Assembly: GCA_963805455.1 (NCBI GenBank)
Contig: CAWDUJ010000003.1
Coordinates: 124,001 to 188,000, forward strand
DNA length: 64,000 nt
Reading direction: 5' to 3'
Origin: VRUE01 sp963805455
Lineage (GTDB): Bacteria; Actinomycetota; Thermoleophilia; Solirubrobacterales; 70-9
In this document: in pieces, positions 48,023 through 56,635 of the stretch
Position numbering within the stretch: position 1 is the stretch's first letter
Layout: the number at the start of each line of letters is the position of its first letter
The notes under the pieces: generated by a model
What the model was told of the DNA's origin: nothing
Databases searched by the model: none
The model's input: the letters and a program-made list of their open reading frames with translations, nothing else
Translations under genes and position numbers: made by a program

Positions 48023-49912
48023 CTAGGGAAGGAGGGGGCGTCCTCCGCCGGGACTCGCTCGCTTTGCTCGCTCTGAGTATCCGTCCCTTCGGAGAAGCCC
48101 CCTCCTTCTCTCGAGGCGTCTGGGAAAGTCGAAGGTGATGGTCCCTTCGAGATCGGTGCGCAGGACCGGAATTCCGTGCGAGGCGAGGGTGGCGAGAGTT
48201 GATGGGGTCGGGTGGCCAAAGGGGTTGTCCTCGCCGACCGAGATCACGGCCAGACGCGGACGGATGCGGTCGAGGAGATCGTCGAGCCCGGCGTCGTCGC
48301 TGCCGTGATGGGCCACCTTTAAGACGTCGACTGGCCCTGGGTCGAACGGGACCGACTCCGCCTCGGCGTCGGCCGTCAACAGCATCGAGAAGTAATGCCA
48401 TCTGGCGAGCGCGACGATCGCGAGCTGGTTCGGGTCGGCGCCGGCATGGCTGCTGCCGAGCAGCTCCGGCGGCGGCCACAGGACTTCGAGATGGAGGGCT
48501 CCGGAGCGGATCAGCGACCCCGACGCCACGCGGGCGGTGCCGGCCCCCGCGGCGCGGGCGAGTCTGAGGGCGCCGCGACCGAGAACGGCGTAGAGGACGC
48601 GTTCGACCGGGACGGCCGCCAGGACCTCGTCCTCGGCGCCGTCGTGGTCGGATTGGTCGTGGGTCAGGATCAGGGCTCCGAGGCGCTCGACCCCCGCATC
48701 GTCGAGCTCGGCGGCGATCCCGTCACCGGGGGGCCCGGTGTCGACCAGGATCGGCAGGGCGCCGGCTGGCTGGAGCAGGATCGCGTCGCCCTGGCCGACG
48801 TCGAGCACCGAGACCCGGAGGCCGGAGATCGGGGAGGCCCGCCCGGTGCCACCGCCGGTCCCAATCAGGAGCCAGATCAGGCTGGCGGCCACGAGGACGG
48901 CGAGCGCCGGCCGCCCCCAGGCGCCGCTGCCGCGAGGCGGCCTCAGCTCTCGGCGCCGGCGAGCAGCCGCCATCCGGCGGCGACGGCCGACCCTCTGAGC
49001 GAGGATCGCGCCCAGCCCGATCGCGAAGTAGGAAGCGACGAGGCCGCCGATGCCGATTCGGACTTCAAGGTAGGCCCAGCTTGGACGCCCGCACCAGGCG
49101 GCGACCTGAGCGATGTAGGCGAGCAGCGGCGCCTCGAGGACGTTGATCGGCCCCACCGGCAGGCCCGGCACCTGGCCGACGGCGGCCGCGAGCATCCCCA
49201 GCCACATCGCGGGCGCGACCGCGGGGAGCGCCAGGATGTTGGCGAAGAGGGTCGTCGTCGAGATCGCGCCGAAGCGGTAGGCGATCAGCGGCGCGGTGGC
49301 CAGCGTCGCGGCGATCGTCAGCGCCGCGCCCTCGGCAAGCGGCCCCGCCGCGCCTCTCGACCCGATCTGCGCGACGATCGCCCCTCGCAGCGGAGCGGCG
49401 AGCAGGAGGATGCCGACGACCGCCGCGAAGCTCAGCTGCCAGCCGACGTCGGCCGCGATCCGAGGTTCGATCGCGACGGTGACGATCGCCGCGACCGCGA
49501 GCCCGTAGAGGCGAGATGAGCGGCGCCCGGCGAGCGTCGCCAAGACCGTGATCGCCCCCATCACCGCGGCTCGCTGGATCGAGGGTCCGGCGCCGGTCAG
49601 CGGCACATAGATCGCGATCAGTGCCAGGATCCAGACGAGGCGTGCCCGGAGCGGGATCCCGAGCGCCCCGAGGACCGGCATGGCGAGCAGCGCGAGGAGG
49701 GCGACGTTCTGCCCCGAGACAGCCAGTAGGTGGCTGAGACCGGAGCGCCGGAAGTCTTCGACCGTTCGAGGGTCGATGCGGTCGTCCTGGCCGAGAACGA
49801 ATCCGCGGGCGAGCTCGGCCTCGCGCTCCGGCATCCCCTCCCCCAGCGCCGCCTCGGCGCGGGCGCCGATCTCCTCGGTATGGGCAAAGGCGAGGGCCAG
49901 GACCGCCGCCAC
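48023..49912 (-). CDS. comEC: ComEC/Rec2-type competence membrane protein, short N-terminus
   Basis: 629 residues from GTG 49912. The competence core begins FRRSGLSHLLAVSGQNVALL, then many helices, and a C-terminal metallo-beta-lactamase-like domain (VSVLDVGQGDAILLQ, LTHDQSDHDGA, KVAHHGSDDAG). The first ~200 residues of a canonical ComEC (the first helices and DUF4131 OB domain) are absent. The frame is open back to CTG 49939, overlapping the comEA stop. The His motif reads H-D-Q-S-D-H, so one metal ligand is a Gln. The last ~25 codons are palindrome C (YSERAKRAS). It would form the DNA-uptake channel. Confidence 0.9.
   Translation of the reverse strand: MAAVLALAFAHTEEIGARAEAALGEGMPEREAELARGFVLGQDDRIDPRTVEDFRRSGLSHLLAVSGQNVALLALLAMPVLGALGIPLRARLVWILALIAIYVPLTGAGPSIQRAAVMGAITVLATLAGRRSSRLYGLAVAAIVTVAIEPRIAADVGWQLSFAAVVGILLLAAPLRGAIVAQIGSRGAAGPLAEGAALTIAATLATAPLIAYRFGAISTTTLFANILALPAVAPAMWLGMLAAAVGQVPGLPVGPINVLEAPLLAYIAQVAAWCGRPSWAYLEVRIGIGGLVASYFAIGLGAILAQRVGRRRRMAAARRRRELRPPRGSGAWGRPALAVLVAASLIWLLIGTGGGTGRASPISGLRVSVLDVGQGDAILLQPAGALPILVDTGPPGDGIAAELDDAGVERLGALILTHDQSDHDGAEDEVLAAVPVERVLYAVLGRGALRLARAAGAGTARVASGSLIRSGALHLEVLWPPPELLGSSHAGADPNQLAIVALARWHYFSMLLTADAEAESVPFDPGPVDVLKVAHHGSDDAGLDDLLDRIRPRLAVISVGEDNPFGHPTPSTLATLASHGIPVLRTDLEGTITFDFPRRLERRRGLLRRDGYSERAKRASPGGGRPLLP
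48029..48107. repeat. Nested palindrome C at the end of comEC
   Basis: Outer arms 48029-48039 and 48097-48107 are perfect (11 bp). On the minus strand it carries GGGACGGATACTCAGAGCG and GAGTCCCGGCGG, matching elements A and B. The inner hairpin is replaced by GAGCGAGCAAAGCGAGCG, a motif like that of the micro-ORF cassettes. It supplies the C-terminal residues of ComEC. Confidence 0.7.
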
Positions 49913-49935
49913 CCCCAGCAGGAGGAGCTTGGAGC

Positions 49936-50523
49936 TCAGGGCTGCAGCCGGGCGCGCAGCGACTCCATCGTCGCCGGCCCGATCCCGCTGACGTCGTCGA
50001 GCTGCTCGACCGATGCGAGGCCGCCGTGCTGGTCGCGGTATTCGACGATTTTCTCCGCCGTCACCGGGCCGATCCCGTCGATCGTTTCGAGCTGCTCGAC
50101 CGTCGCCCCGCCGAGGCCGATCGGCCCACTCGCGACCGCTTCCCCACCCGCGGCGGCGGCGGCTGCTGCTTCGGCGCTGGGAACCACGACCTGCTGACCG
50201 TCGGAGAGGCGGGCGGCGCGGTTGATCGCCTCCAGCACGGCTCCCGTGGCGGCGCCCCCCGCGCGCTTGACCGCGTCGACCACCCGGGCTCCGGCGGGCA
50301 TCCGGTAGACGCCGGGGCGTCTGACCGCGCCGGCGACGTCGACGACGATGTCGCCCCCGCCGCTCTCGACGTTGAAGCCACCCCCGCCGCCCGACGCAGC
50401 CGCGACCCCGGCCTCCGCGGCCCCGGAGCCGCCGTCCGCCCTGATCGCCCGGGCGCCGACTAGGAGGAGAGCGACCGCGACGGCGGCGTAGACGATCAGC
50501 TGGGAGCGGCTCAGGTCGGGCAC
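49936..50523 (-). CDS. comEA: ComEA-like DNA-binding protein
   Basis: 195 residues. One N-terminal membrane helix (LIVYAAVAVALLLVGARAI), a Gly-rich linker, a SLBB-like region (DIVVDVAGAVRRPGVYRMPAGARV), and a C-terminal pair of helix-hairpin-helix motifs (LETIDGIGPVTAEKIV and LDDVSGIGPATMESLRA). It is the membrane DNA receptor that hands DNA to ComEC. The start is GTG 50523 and its stop is adjacent to comEC, so they are an operon. The pair implies natural competence or transport ability (inference). Confidence 0.95.
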   Translation of the reverse strand: MPDLSRSQLIVYAAVAVALLLVGARAIRADGGSGAAEAGVAAASGGGGGFNVESGGGDIVVDVAGAVRRPGVYRMPAGARVVDAVKRAGGAATGAVLEAINRAARLSDGQQVVVPSAEAAAAAAAGGEAVASGPIGLGGATVEQLETIDGIGPVTAEKIVEYRDQHGGLASVEQLDDVSGIGPATMESLRARLQP

Positions 50524-50579
50524 CGCCCAAGCGTCCGCCTCAGCGGTTCGCGGGTGGCGCGCTCACTCGAAAAATTCGG

Positions 50580-50981
50580 CTACAGGTCTTCGTCGTCGTC
50601 GTCGTAGCCGGCGACTTCGGCGAGCTCGCTCTCGTATAGCTCCTGCATCGAGACCGGCGGCGATGCGGCGGTGACGTAGACCAGGTCCTCGTCGCCGTCG
50701 TTCTCGATGCCGTGATCGGTCGCCGGCGGGATCAGGACGAGGTCCCCGACGCCGACCGCCTCACGGTCTCCGGCGACGATCATCGTCCCCGAGCCGCTGA
50801 CCACCACGTAGATCTGCTCGGCGTTCTCATGCGAGTGGGAGGTCTGGTGCGCGCCCGGCGGCACCTCGACCCAGGTGGCGACCAGATTTCGGGAACCGAG
50901 CTCGCCGGCATCCATGAGGATGTGCGACCGAAGTCGATGGCGCTCCTGGACCGGTGCCTCTGAGAGCCGCCTGACAAGCAC
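50580..50981 (-). CDS. Cupin-domain protein
   Basis: 133 residues with a single cupin 2 fold. Metal ligands are in TSHSHENAEQIYVVVSG (His-x-His-(x)4-Glu) and PPATDHGIENDGDED. The C-terminus is acidic (GYDDDDEDL). It could be a small metal-dependent enzyme or a binding protein; no substrate can be read. The start is GTG 50981. It lies between comEA and leuS on the same strand. Confidence 0.85.
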   Translation of the reverse strand: MLVRRLSEAPVQERHRLRSHILMDAGELGSRNLVATWVEVPPGAHQTSHSHENAEQIYVVVSGSGTMIVAGDREAVGVGDLVLIPPATDHGIENDGDEDLVYVTAASPPVSMQELYESELAEVAGYDDDDEDL

Positions 50982-51022
50982 GCGAGCTTTCTACCAGAAA
51001 TCGGGCCGGGAACCGTGTCGCT

Positions 51023-53509
51023 TCAGCGGACGACCAGGTTTACGAGCTTGCCGGGGACCACGATCTCCTTGACGATCTGCTTGCCGTCGAGGTGGCGCCG
51101 GACCTTCTCGCTGCGCCGCGCGAGCGCCAGGAGCTCGTCTTCGGGCGCCTCGGCCGACGCCTCGATCCGGTCGCGGAGCTTGCCGTTGACCTGGACGACC
51201 AGGGTGACGGTGTCGCTCGCCAGAAGGGCCGGGTCGGGCTCCGGCCAGGGCTGCTCCCACACGCGTCCCCCCTGCAGCCGCTCCCAGGCCTCGGACCCGA
51301 GGTGAGGCGCGAACGGGAAGATCAGGGATGCGGCGGTCGCGGTGGCAAAGCGGACGGCGGCGATTCCGGCCGGATCGCCGTAGAGGGAGTCCTTGACCCG
51401 GTAGGCCTCGTTGACGAGCTCCATCACCGCGGCGATCGCGGTGTTGAACTGGAAGCCGCGCTGGAAGTCACGGGTTGCCTTGTCGATCGCCCAGTGAGCC
51501 TTGGCCAGCAGCTCGCGGGTCTCGCCGTCGGCGCCCGGGTCGACCTCGCCGGCGTCGAGCGCCTCGACCTCCGTGCAGAGGCGCCAGAGCCGGGCGAGGA
51601 AGCGGTCGACGCCCTCGACCCCCTCGTCGGACCAATCGCCGCCGCGCTCCGGCGGGCCCATGAAGCAGATGTAGGTCCGAGTCGTGTCGGCGCCGTAGCG
51701 TTCGACGTACTCGGCCGGGCTGACCGTGTTGCCGCGCGACTTCGACATCTTCGCCCCATCGCGGGTGATCATCCCCTGCGCGAAGAGGTTCGCGAACGGC
51801 TCCTGGATGTCGAGGTGGCCCATGTCCGCGAGCGCCTTGGTGAAGAAGCGCGCGTACATCAGGTGGAGGATCGCGTGCTCGACGCCGCCGATGTATTGGT
51901 CGACCGCGAGCCAGTGGTCGGCGGCCTCCCGGCCCCAGGCGGCGTCGGCGTTGTGCGGGTCGAGGTAGCGGATGAAGTACCAGGAGGAGTCGACGAAGGT
52001 GTCCATCGTGTCGGTCTCGCGCCGGGCCGGGCCGTCGCATTTCGGGCACTCGGTCGCGACCCAGTCCTCGGCGGCGGCGAGCGGGCTTCGACCCTGTGGC
52101 GAGTAGTCCTCGACCTCGGGGAGGGTGACCGGGAGCTGATCGTCGGGCACGGCGACGATCCCGCACTCCTCGCAGTAGACGACCGGGATCGGCGCCCCCC
52201 AGTAGCGCTGGCGGGAGACGAGCCAGTCGCGGAGGCGGTAGTTGATCGCCGAGCGGCCGCGCTCCTCGCCGGCGAGCCAGGCGACGATCTCCTCGTAGGC
52301 ATCGCGATTGCCCTTGCCGTCGAAGCGGCCGGACCCGGTCATCGCGCCATCGCCGGGATATGGCAGGCCGTCGTCGTCGCGCGCCGTCTCCTCGTCGACT
52401 CCCTCGATCACCCGCCTGACCGGGAGGTCGAAGGCGCGGGCGAACTCGTAATCGCGGGTGTCGTGGGCGGGCACCGCCATGATCGCCCCGGTCCCGTACT
52501 CCATCAGCACGTAGTCGGCGACGAACATCGGAATCTCCTCCCCGTTGACGGGGTTGATGACGCTGCGGCCGAGTGGGATGCCGGTCTTGTCGCGATCCTC
52601 GGCGCCGCGCTCCTCGGCCGACTCGCGCGCGACCCGGTCGACGTACTCGCGGACGGGATCCTCGGCAGGCGTTCCGGCGACCAGGCGCTCGAGGTCGGGG
52701 TGCTCGGGGGCGAGGACGAAGAAGGTGGCGCCGAAGAGGGTGTCGGGACGTGTCGTGAAGACGGGGAAGTCGAGGTCGAGCTCCTGACAACGGAAGACGA
52801 CCTCGGCACCCTCCGAGCGGCCGATCCAGTTGCGCTGCATCGTCACCACGTGCTCGGGCCAGGACTCGATCTGGTCGAAGTCGGTGAGCAGCCGGTCGGC
52901 GTACTCGGTGATCCGCAGGAACCACTGCTCGAGCTTGCGCTGGACGACCGGGGTGCCGCAGCGCTCGCAGCGGCCGTCGACGACCTGCTCGTTGGCGAGG
53001 ACGGTCGCGTCCTTCGGGCACCACTGGACCGGGGCCTCGGTCCGGTAGGCGAGGTCGCGCTCGAACAGGCGCAGGAAGATCCACTGGGTCCAGCGGTAGT
53101 ACTCGGGGGTGTGGGTGCCGAGCTCGCGAGACCAGTCGATCGAGATCCCCCACTCGCGGAACTGGCGCCGGAACGAGGCGATCGAGCGCTCGGTGGCCTC
53201 GCGCGGCGGCTCACCCGTTTTGATCGCGTTGTTCTCGGCCGGCAGCCCGAACGCGTCGTAGCCCATCGGGTGGATCACCTCGTAGCCGTGCCGACGGCGG
53301 AAGTGGGCGATCGCGTCGCCAACCGCGTAGCACTTGAGGTGCCCGACATGGGGCTCGCCGGACGGGTAGGGGAGCATCTCGAGGACGTAGGACTTCGGCT
53401 TCGAGGGATCGAACCCGGGCTCGCCCGGGTTGGCGACCTCCCAGGTCCGCTCGTCGGCCCAGACCTTCTGCCACTTCGCCTCGATCGACTTTGGCTCGTA
53501 GCTGCTCAC
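51023..53509 (-). CDS. leuS: Leucyl-tRNA synthetase
   Basis: 828 residues, close to the usual length. The class I HIGH motif is PHVGHLKCY, the KMSKS loop is intact (AKMSKSRGNTVSP), and the CP1 editing domain (DTLFGATFFVLAPEHP ... VPAHDTRDYEFA with the catalytic Asp) is present. Zinc-binding cysteines occur in RCERCGTPV and CDGPAR regions. It charges tRNA-Leu. The start is ATG 53509. Confidence 0.97.
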   Translation of the reverse strand: MSSYEPKSIEAKWQKVWADERTWEVANPGEPGFDPSKPKSYVLEMLPYPSGEPHVGHLKCYAVGDAIAHFRRRHGYEVIHPMGYDAFGLPAENNAIKTGEPPREATERSIASFRRQFREWGISIDWSRELGTHTPEYYRWTQWIFLRLFERDLAYRTEAPVQWCPKDATVLANEQVVDGRCERCGTPVVQRKLEQWFLRITEYADRLLTDFDQIESWPEHVVTMQRNWIGRSEGAEVVFRCQELDLDFPVFTTRPDTLFGATFFVLAPEHPDLERLVAGTPAEDPVREYVDRVARESAEERGAEDRDKTGIPLGRSVINPVNGEEIPMFVADYVLMEYGTGAIMAVPAHDTRDYEFARAFDLPVRRVIEGVDEETARDDDGLPYPGDGAMTGSGRFDGKGNRDAYEEIVAWLAGEERGRSAINYRLRDWLVSRQRYWGAPIPVVYCEECGIVAVPDDQLPVTLPEVEDYSPQGRSPLAAAEDWVATECPKCDGPARRETDTMDTFVDSSWYFIRYLDPHNADAAWGREAADHWLAVDQYIGGVEHAILHLMYARFFTKALADMGHLDIQEPFANLFAQGMITRDGAKMSKSRGNTVSPAEYVERYGADTTRTYICFMGPPERGGDWSDEGVEGVDRFLARLWRLCTEVEALDAGEVDPGADGETRELLAKAHWAIDKATRDFQRGFQFNTAIAAVMELVNEAYRVKDSLYGDPAGIAAVRFATATAASLIFPFAPHLGSEAWERLQGGRVWEQPWPEPDPALLASDTVTLVVQVNGKLRDRIEASAEAPEDELLALARRSEKVRRHLDGKQIVKEIVVPGKLVNLVVR

Positions 53510-53548
53510 ATGCTCGATCTTATGCGACGCGGCGTAGGAGGAGGTGGG

Positions 53549-54256
53549 TCAGAAAGCGGGTGAGACGGATTCGAGGATGTGAGGCCAGACATAGACCTCG
53601 ACCGCCGCCGCGGTGATCAGGACCGGAATCGCGATCAGGACGGTGATCAGGGTGGCCGCGAGGAGTTGGTTCCACTCCCCCCGCCGGCTGGCGATCAACC
53701 AGGCGGCGAGCGGGAGGAACAATGCGCTCAGCTCCGGGATCGCGTGCGGGAGGACGGTGAGGATCAGGACCAGGCGCGGTATTTCGAGCTGGAAGGCGAT
53801 CGTCGAGCCCTGGAATCCGAGGTAGAGGGCCTGGGTGCAGAGTGAGAACAACGTCACCGCGCAGACGAAGAGGATCGCGAACTCGGCGGCCTTGACGTGG
53901 ATCCAGCGTGAGAGCCCGGTTCGCTGCCCGGCCGCGATCGGCATCGAGGCCCCGGCGATGAAGCCGGCGACGCAGGCGGTTCCGTGCAGCGCCAGCACCA
54001 AGGAGTTCCGCCAAAGAATCGGCAGCAGGTCCCCCGGTGTGCTCGGTTCAGTCAGGCCGGGAAGGTGAATGGGGGTGAGGTCAGGCGTGAGCTGACCGGC
54101 CACGAACCAGGTCGCGCCCAGCAGGGTGAGAGCGATCGAGACACTGAGCGCAAGCCAGCCGCGAAGCACCGACCAGTGCCCCTCGCGCCATGAATCGAGG
54201 GTGTCGCGTGTGTCCTGCATCCCATGCGAGAAGACGTGATCATTTGCCTCGTTCAT
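53549..54256 (-). CDS. SpoIIM/DUF95-like membrane protein
   Basis: 235 residues with about five membrane helices. The family-typical segments are ILWRNSLVLALHGTACVAGF and, near the end, VLPHAIPELSALFLPLAAWLIA then AIPVLITAAAVEVYVWP, the LPHG/E and acidic VEAYV-like signature of stage II sporulation protein M (DUF95). These occur widely in non-sporulating bacteria. Function is unknown outside sporulation. The start is ATG 54256. Confidence 0.72.
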   Translation of the reverse strand: MNEANDHVFSHGMQDTRDTLDSWREGHWSVLRGWLALSVSIALTLLGATWFVAGQLTPDLTPIHLPGLTEPSTPGDLLPILWRNSLVLALHGTACVAGFIAGASMPIAAGQRTGLSRWIHVKAAEFAILFVCAVTLFSLCTQALYLGFQGSTIAFQLEIPRLVLILTVLPHAIPELSALFLPLAAWLIASRRGEWNQLLAATLITVLIAIPVLITAAAVEVYVWPHILESVSPAF

Positions 54257-54302
54257 CGGTCACTCATCGGCAGATGGCGCTGCCGCTTGAGATGGGAGGG
54301 GA

Positions 54303-54551
54303 TCAGTGCTCGGCGACGGTCGGGCCGCGCATTGCCTGGTTGAGGCCCCAAAGGGAGACGGCCGCCCAGAACGTCTCAAGCATCAGGAACCCCCAGAGGC
54401 CTTCGACCAGCGCCAGAACGGCGAGGATGACCGAGCCGATGACGTTGAGCGCCAGGTATAGGCGCGAGTGCTGGCTCATTGCGCCGAACTGCGCCGACGC
54501 GTAGGCGACGAGGATGAAGAGAGCGCCGACGACCTGAACCAGCTGGCCCAT
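54303..54551 (-). CDS. CBU_0592-like small membrane protein
   Basis: 82 residues with three hydrophobic helices: VQVVGALFILVAYASAQFG, LYLALNVIGSVILAVLALVEG, and FLMLETFWAAVSLWGL. The pattern (Y-x-x-LN-x-x-GS near helix 2, then W-F-E in helix 3) matches the CBU_0592 family. Function unknown. The start is ATG 54551. It is probably co-transcribed with the protease upstream. Confidence 0.7.
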   Translation of the reverse strand: MGQLVQVVGALFILVAYASAQFGAMSQHSRLYLALNVIGSVILAVLALVEGLWGFLMLETFWAAVSLWGLNQAMRGPTVAEH

Positions 54552-54567
54552 GGATTGAGGCTAGTCC

Positions 54568-55590
54568 CTACTCGTCGAGCTCGCGGGGGACGATCCCGAC
54601 TCGCAGTTCGCGGCCACCCCGGTCGACTCGGAGCTCGAGCTCGTGGCCGATGCGCTCGCCGACCATCAGCCGCTGGAGGTCGCCGACGTCGGCAAGGGGC
54701 TCACCGTCGATCCCGACGATCAGGTCGCCGGTGCGAAGGCCGGCCTCGGCGGCGGGGCTGTCGTCGACGACCTCGACGATCTCGATGCCCTGGTCCTGAC
54801 CGATCTCGGCAGCCAGTCGGGGCGGCAGCGGCCTCGAGCCGCCGGCGACGCCGATGTAGGCGCGGCGCACCCGGCCGTCGTTGATCAGTTCGGAGACGAT
54901 CCGCCGCGTCGTCGAGTTGATCGGCACGGCGAGTCCGAGCCCGACTCCGGCGACGGCGGTGTTGATGCCGATGACCCGGGAGAGACCATCGCCGAGCGCG
55001 CCTCCCGAGTTGCCCGGATTGAGCGCGGCATCGGTCTGGATCACGTTTTCGATCAGCCGGGTGGCCGTGCGCGAATGGGTAGGAAGCGAGCGGCCGAGGG
55101 CGGAGATGACGCCGGCAGTGACCGAGCCGCTGAACCCGTTCGGGCTGCCGATCGCGACGACGAGCTGGCCGACTCGGAGCTGTTCGGCGTCGCCGAGGGT
55201 TGCTGGGATCAGGTCGCGCCCATCGGCCCGCAGTACGGCGAGGTCGGAGAGTGCGTCGGCGCCGATCACCTCGAATTTGAAGTCGCGGCCGTCCGGGAAG
55301 GAGGCGGTCCCGTTCCCGTCGGTCCCGGCGACGACGTGGGCGGCGCTGAGCATGAATCCGTCGGAGCTGATCGTGACCCCGCTGCCGGCCCCAATCCTGC
55401 GACGGCCACGAGATGTCCTGCGGCTGACGGAGAGGTGGGCGACCGAGGGGCCGAGCCGCTCGGCGACGCCGGAGACGGTCCGCGAATAGGCGTCAAAGGC
55501 ATCGGCATCCGGCAGGCGCTCCTCCTGGGGCGCGGAGTCGAAGCCGGGACCGGGAGCTGAAGTTGAGTCGATCAGACGAAGATCGGCCAT
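54568..55590 (-). CDS. HtrA/DegS-type serine protease without signal sequence
   Basis: 340 residues. The triad is H85 (SAAHVV), D116 (LSDLAVL) and S195 (NPGNSGGA), and one PDZ domain follows (DDSPAAEAGLRTGDLIVGIDGEPL). Unlike the first HtrA in this window it has no N-terminal membrane helix or signal, so it should stay in the cytoplasm unless the start is wrong. ATG 55590 is the best start seen. The pair suggests two compartments for the same chemistry (inference). Confidence 0.9.
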   Translation of the reverse strand: MADLRLIDSTSAPGPGFDSAPQEERLPDADAFDAYSRTVSGVAERLGPSVAHLSVSRRTSRGRRRIGAGSGVTISSDGFMLSAAHVVAGTDGNGTASFPDGRDFKFEVIGADALSDLAVLRADGRDLIPATLGDAEQLRVGQLVVAIGSPNGFSGSVTAGVISALGRSLPTHSRTATRLIENVIQTDAALNPGNSGGALGDGLSRVIGINTAVAGVGLGLAVPINSTTRRIVSELINDGRVRRAYIGVAGGSRPLPPRLAAEIGQDQGIEIVEVVDDSPAAEAGLRTGDLIVGIDGEPLADVGDLQRLMVGERIGHELELRVDRGGRELRVGIVPRELDE

Positions 55591-55625
55591 CAGCTGACCG
55601 TAGCAACGGACAAACGCCGGGCCGA

Positions 55626-56354
55626 TCAGTCGAGACTCGAGAGCGCCGTCGCGACCGCGAAGCCGAGGGTCGTGACCAGGCCGGCGACGCGACCCGATTT
55701 GCGGGTCGCGTCGGGGATCATCGAGTCGATCAGCATCACCAGGAGGGCGCCGGCGGCGAAACCGTCGATCCCGGCCCGCAGATCGCCCGAGGTGATGTTG
55801 GCGATCCCGTAGCCGGCGACCGTCGCCAGGGCGCAGATAGTCGCCACCGCGCACCAGAGGAGGAGGACCCGGCGGCGGGCGACGCCGGCCTCGTCCATCG
55901 CGGTCGCCGAGCCGATCGCCTCAGGAAGGTTGGAGACGAAGATCGCGACCAGGAGCCCGAGGCCGACGCTGTCGCCTCCCGCCAGCCCGATGCCGAGGAC
56001 GAGCTGCTCGGGTATGCCGTCGAGGAAGGCGCCGAGCGCGAGGGCCGTCCCGGCCTCATCGTCCGGGTGCCGCGCTCTCGGTCCCTGACCGCGGGATGCC
56101 CGAGCGTCGAGCAGACCGTCGAGGCCGAAGAAGGCGAATGCGCCGATCCCGAGGCCGAGCGCGGTCGAGCGGATGCTCCCGACCGCAATGCCTTCGGCCG
56201 CGAGCTCGAAGCTGATCGCACTGATCAGCGCCCCAGCCCCGAAGGCGAGTACCAGTCCGACCTGGCGGTCGGACCAGCGGCGGGCGTAGGCCAGGACGGC
56301 CCCGACCACCAGCGAGGACGCGGCCAGGGCTCCCCAGCCGAGCGCTGCGGCCAT
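55626..56354 (-). CDS. ZIP-family metal transporter
   Basis: 242 residues with eight helices. The metal-site pattern is ALGAFLDGIPEQLVLGIGL (helix 4; the usual HN...E here is D-G-I-P-E-Q) and VSNLPEAIGSATAM (helix 5). A His-rich loop (RARHPDDEAG) lies between helices 3 and 4. ZIP proteins import zinc or other divalent metals, but the loss of the helix 4 His suggests an altered metal or a non-transporting member. The start is ATG 56354, 54 bases from the tRNA. Confidence 0.8.
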   Translation of the reverse strand: MAAALGWGALAASSLVVGAVLAYARRWSDRQVGLVLAFGAGALISAISFELAAEGIAVGSIRSTALGLGIGAFAFFGLDGLLDARASRGQGPRARHPDDEAGTALALGAFLDGIPEQLVLGIGLAGGDSVGLGLLVAIFVSNLPEAIGSATAMDEAGVARRRVLLLWCAVATICALATVAGYGIANITSGDLRAGIDGFAAGALLVMLIDSMIPDATRKSGRVAGLVTTLGFAVATALSSLD

Positions 56355-56407
56355 CAGATCACCGAGAAGGAGGCGGCGGGCCCAGTCATCGCCAGGAGTT
56401 TGGCCGA

Positions 56408-56480
56408 TGGAGCTGAGGGGACTCGAACCCCTGACCTCTGCCGTGCCACGGCAGCGCTCTTCCAACTGAGCTACAGCCCC
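56408..56480 (-). tRNA. tRNA-Ala, anticodon GGC
   Basis: Full cloverleaf of 73 nt. Acceptor GGGGCTG pairs with CAGCTCC, including the G3-U70 wobble that identifies alanine tRNAs, followed by discriminator A73. The D arm is GCTC...GAGC, the anticodon stem CTGCC/GGCAG with the loop GTGGCAC (anticodon GGC), and the T arm AGGGG TTCGAGT CCCCT. CCA is not encoded. It reads codon GCC. Confidence 0.96.
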
Positions 56481-56576
56481 GCGAAACTCGTAATCGACCG
56501 CCCAGTTTAACGCCGCCCACTGCCGATTCTTTCGTCTCCCGACGACGAAGGGTGACAATCGACTGTCCCCCTAACC

Positions 56577-56594
56577 GGGAATTGTTTTCAGGGC
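56577..56594. repeat. Direct repeat, upstream copy
   Basis: GGGAATTGTTTTCAGGGC, identical over 18 bases to 57234-57251, with further similarity (GA ... TTGGT ... GCGG) on the right. The copies lie on either side of the cytochrome c gene, 657 bases apart. The bases are much more AT-rich than the surroundings. Confidence 0.75.
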
Positions 56595-56599
56595 TGATT

Positions 56600-56627
56600 T
56601 TGGTGAGCGGTCGAACGCGCATATGAT
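56600..56627 (+). promoter_or_regulatory. Predicted sigma-70-type promoter of the cytochrome c gene
   Basis: -35 TTGGTG (56600-56605), 16-base spacer, -10 TATGAT (56622-56627). The ATG is at 56636, only eight bases after the -10 element, so transcription would start at or next to the ATG. That predicts a leaderless mRNA, common in Actinobacteria. There is no ribosome binding site upstream of the ATG. Confidence 0.5.
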
Positions 56628-56635
56628 CGGACGCG

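Noticed and set aside
51092..53563. Plus-strand open frame of over 800 codons opposite leuS
   Set aside because: Antisense shadow. leuS has HIGH, KMSKS and editing motifs. The shadow is rich in Val/Asp/Gly/Arg with no domain.
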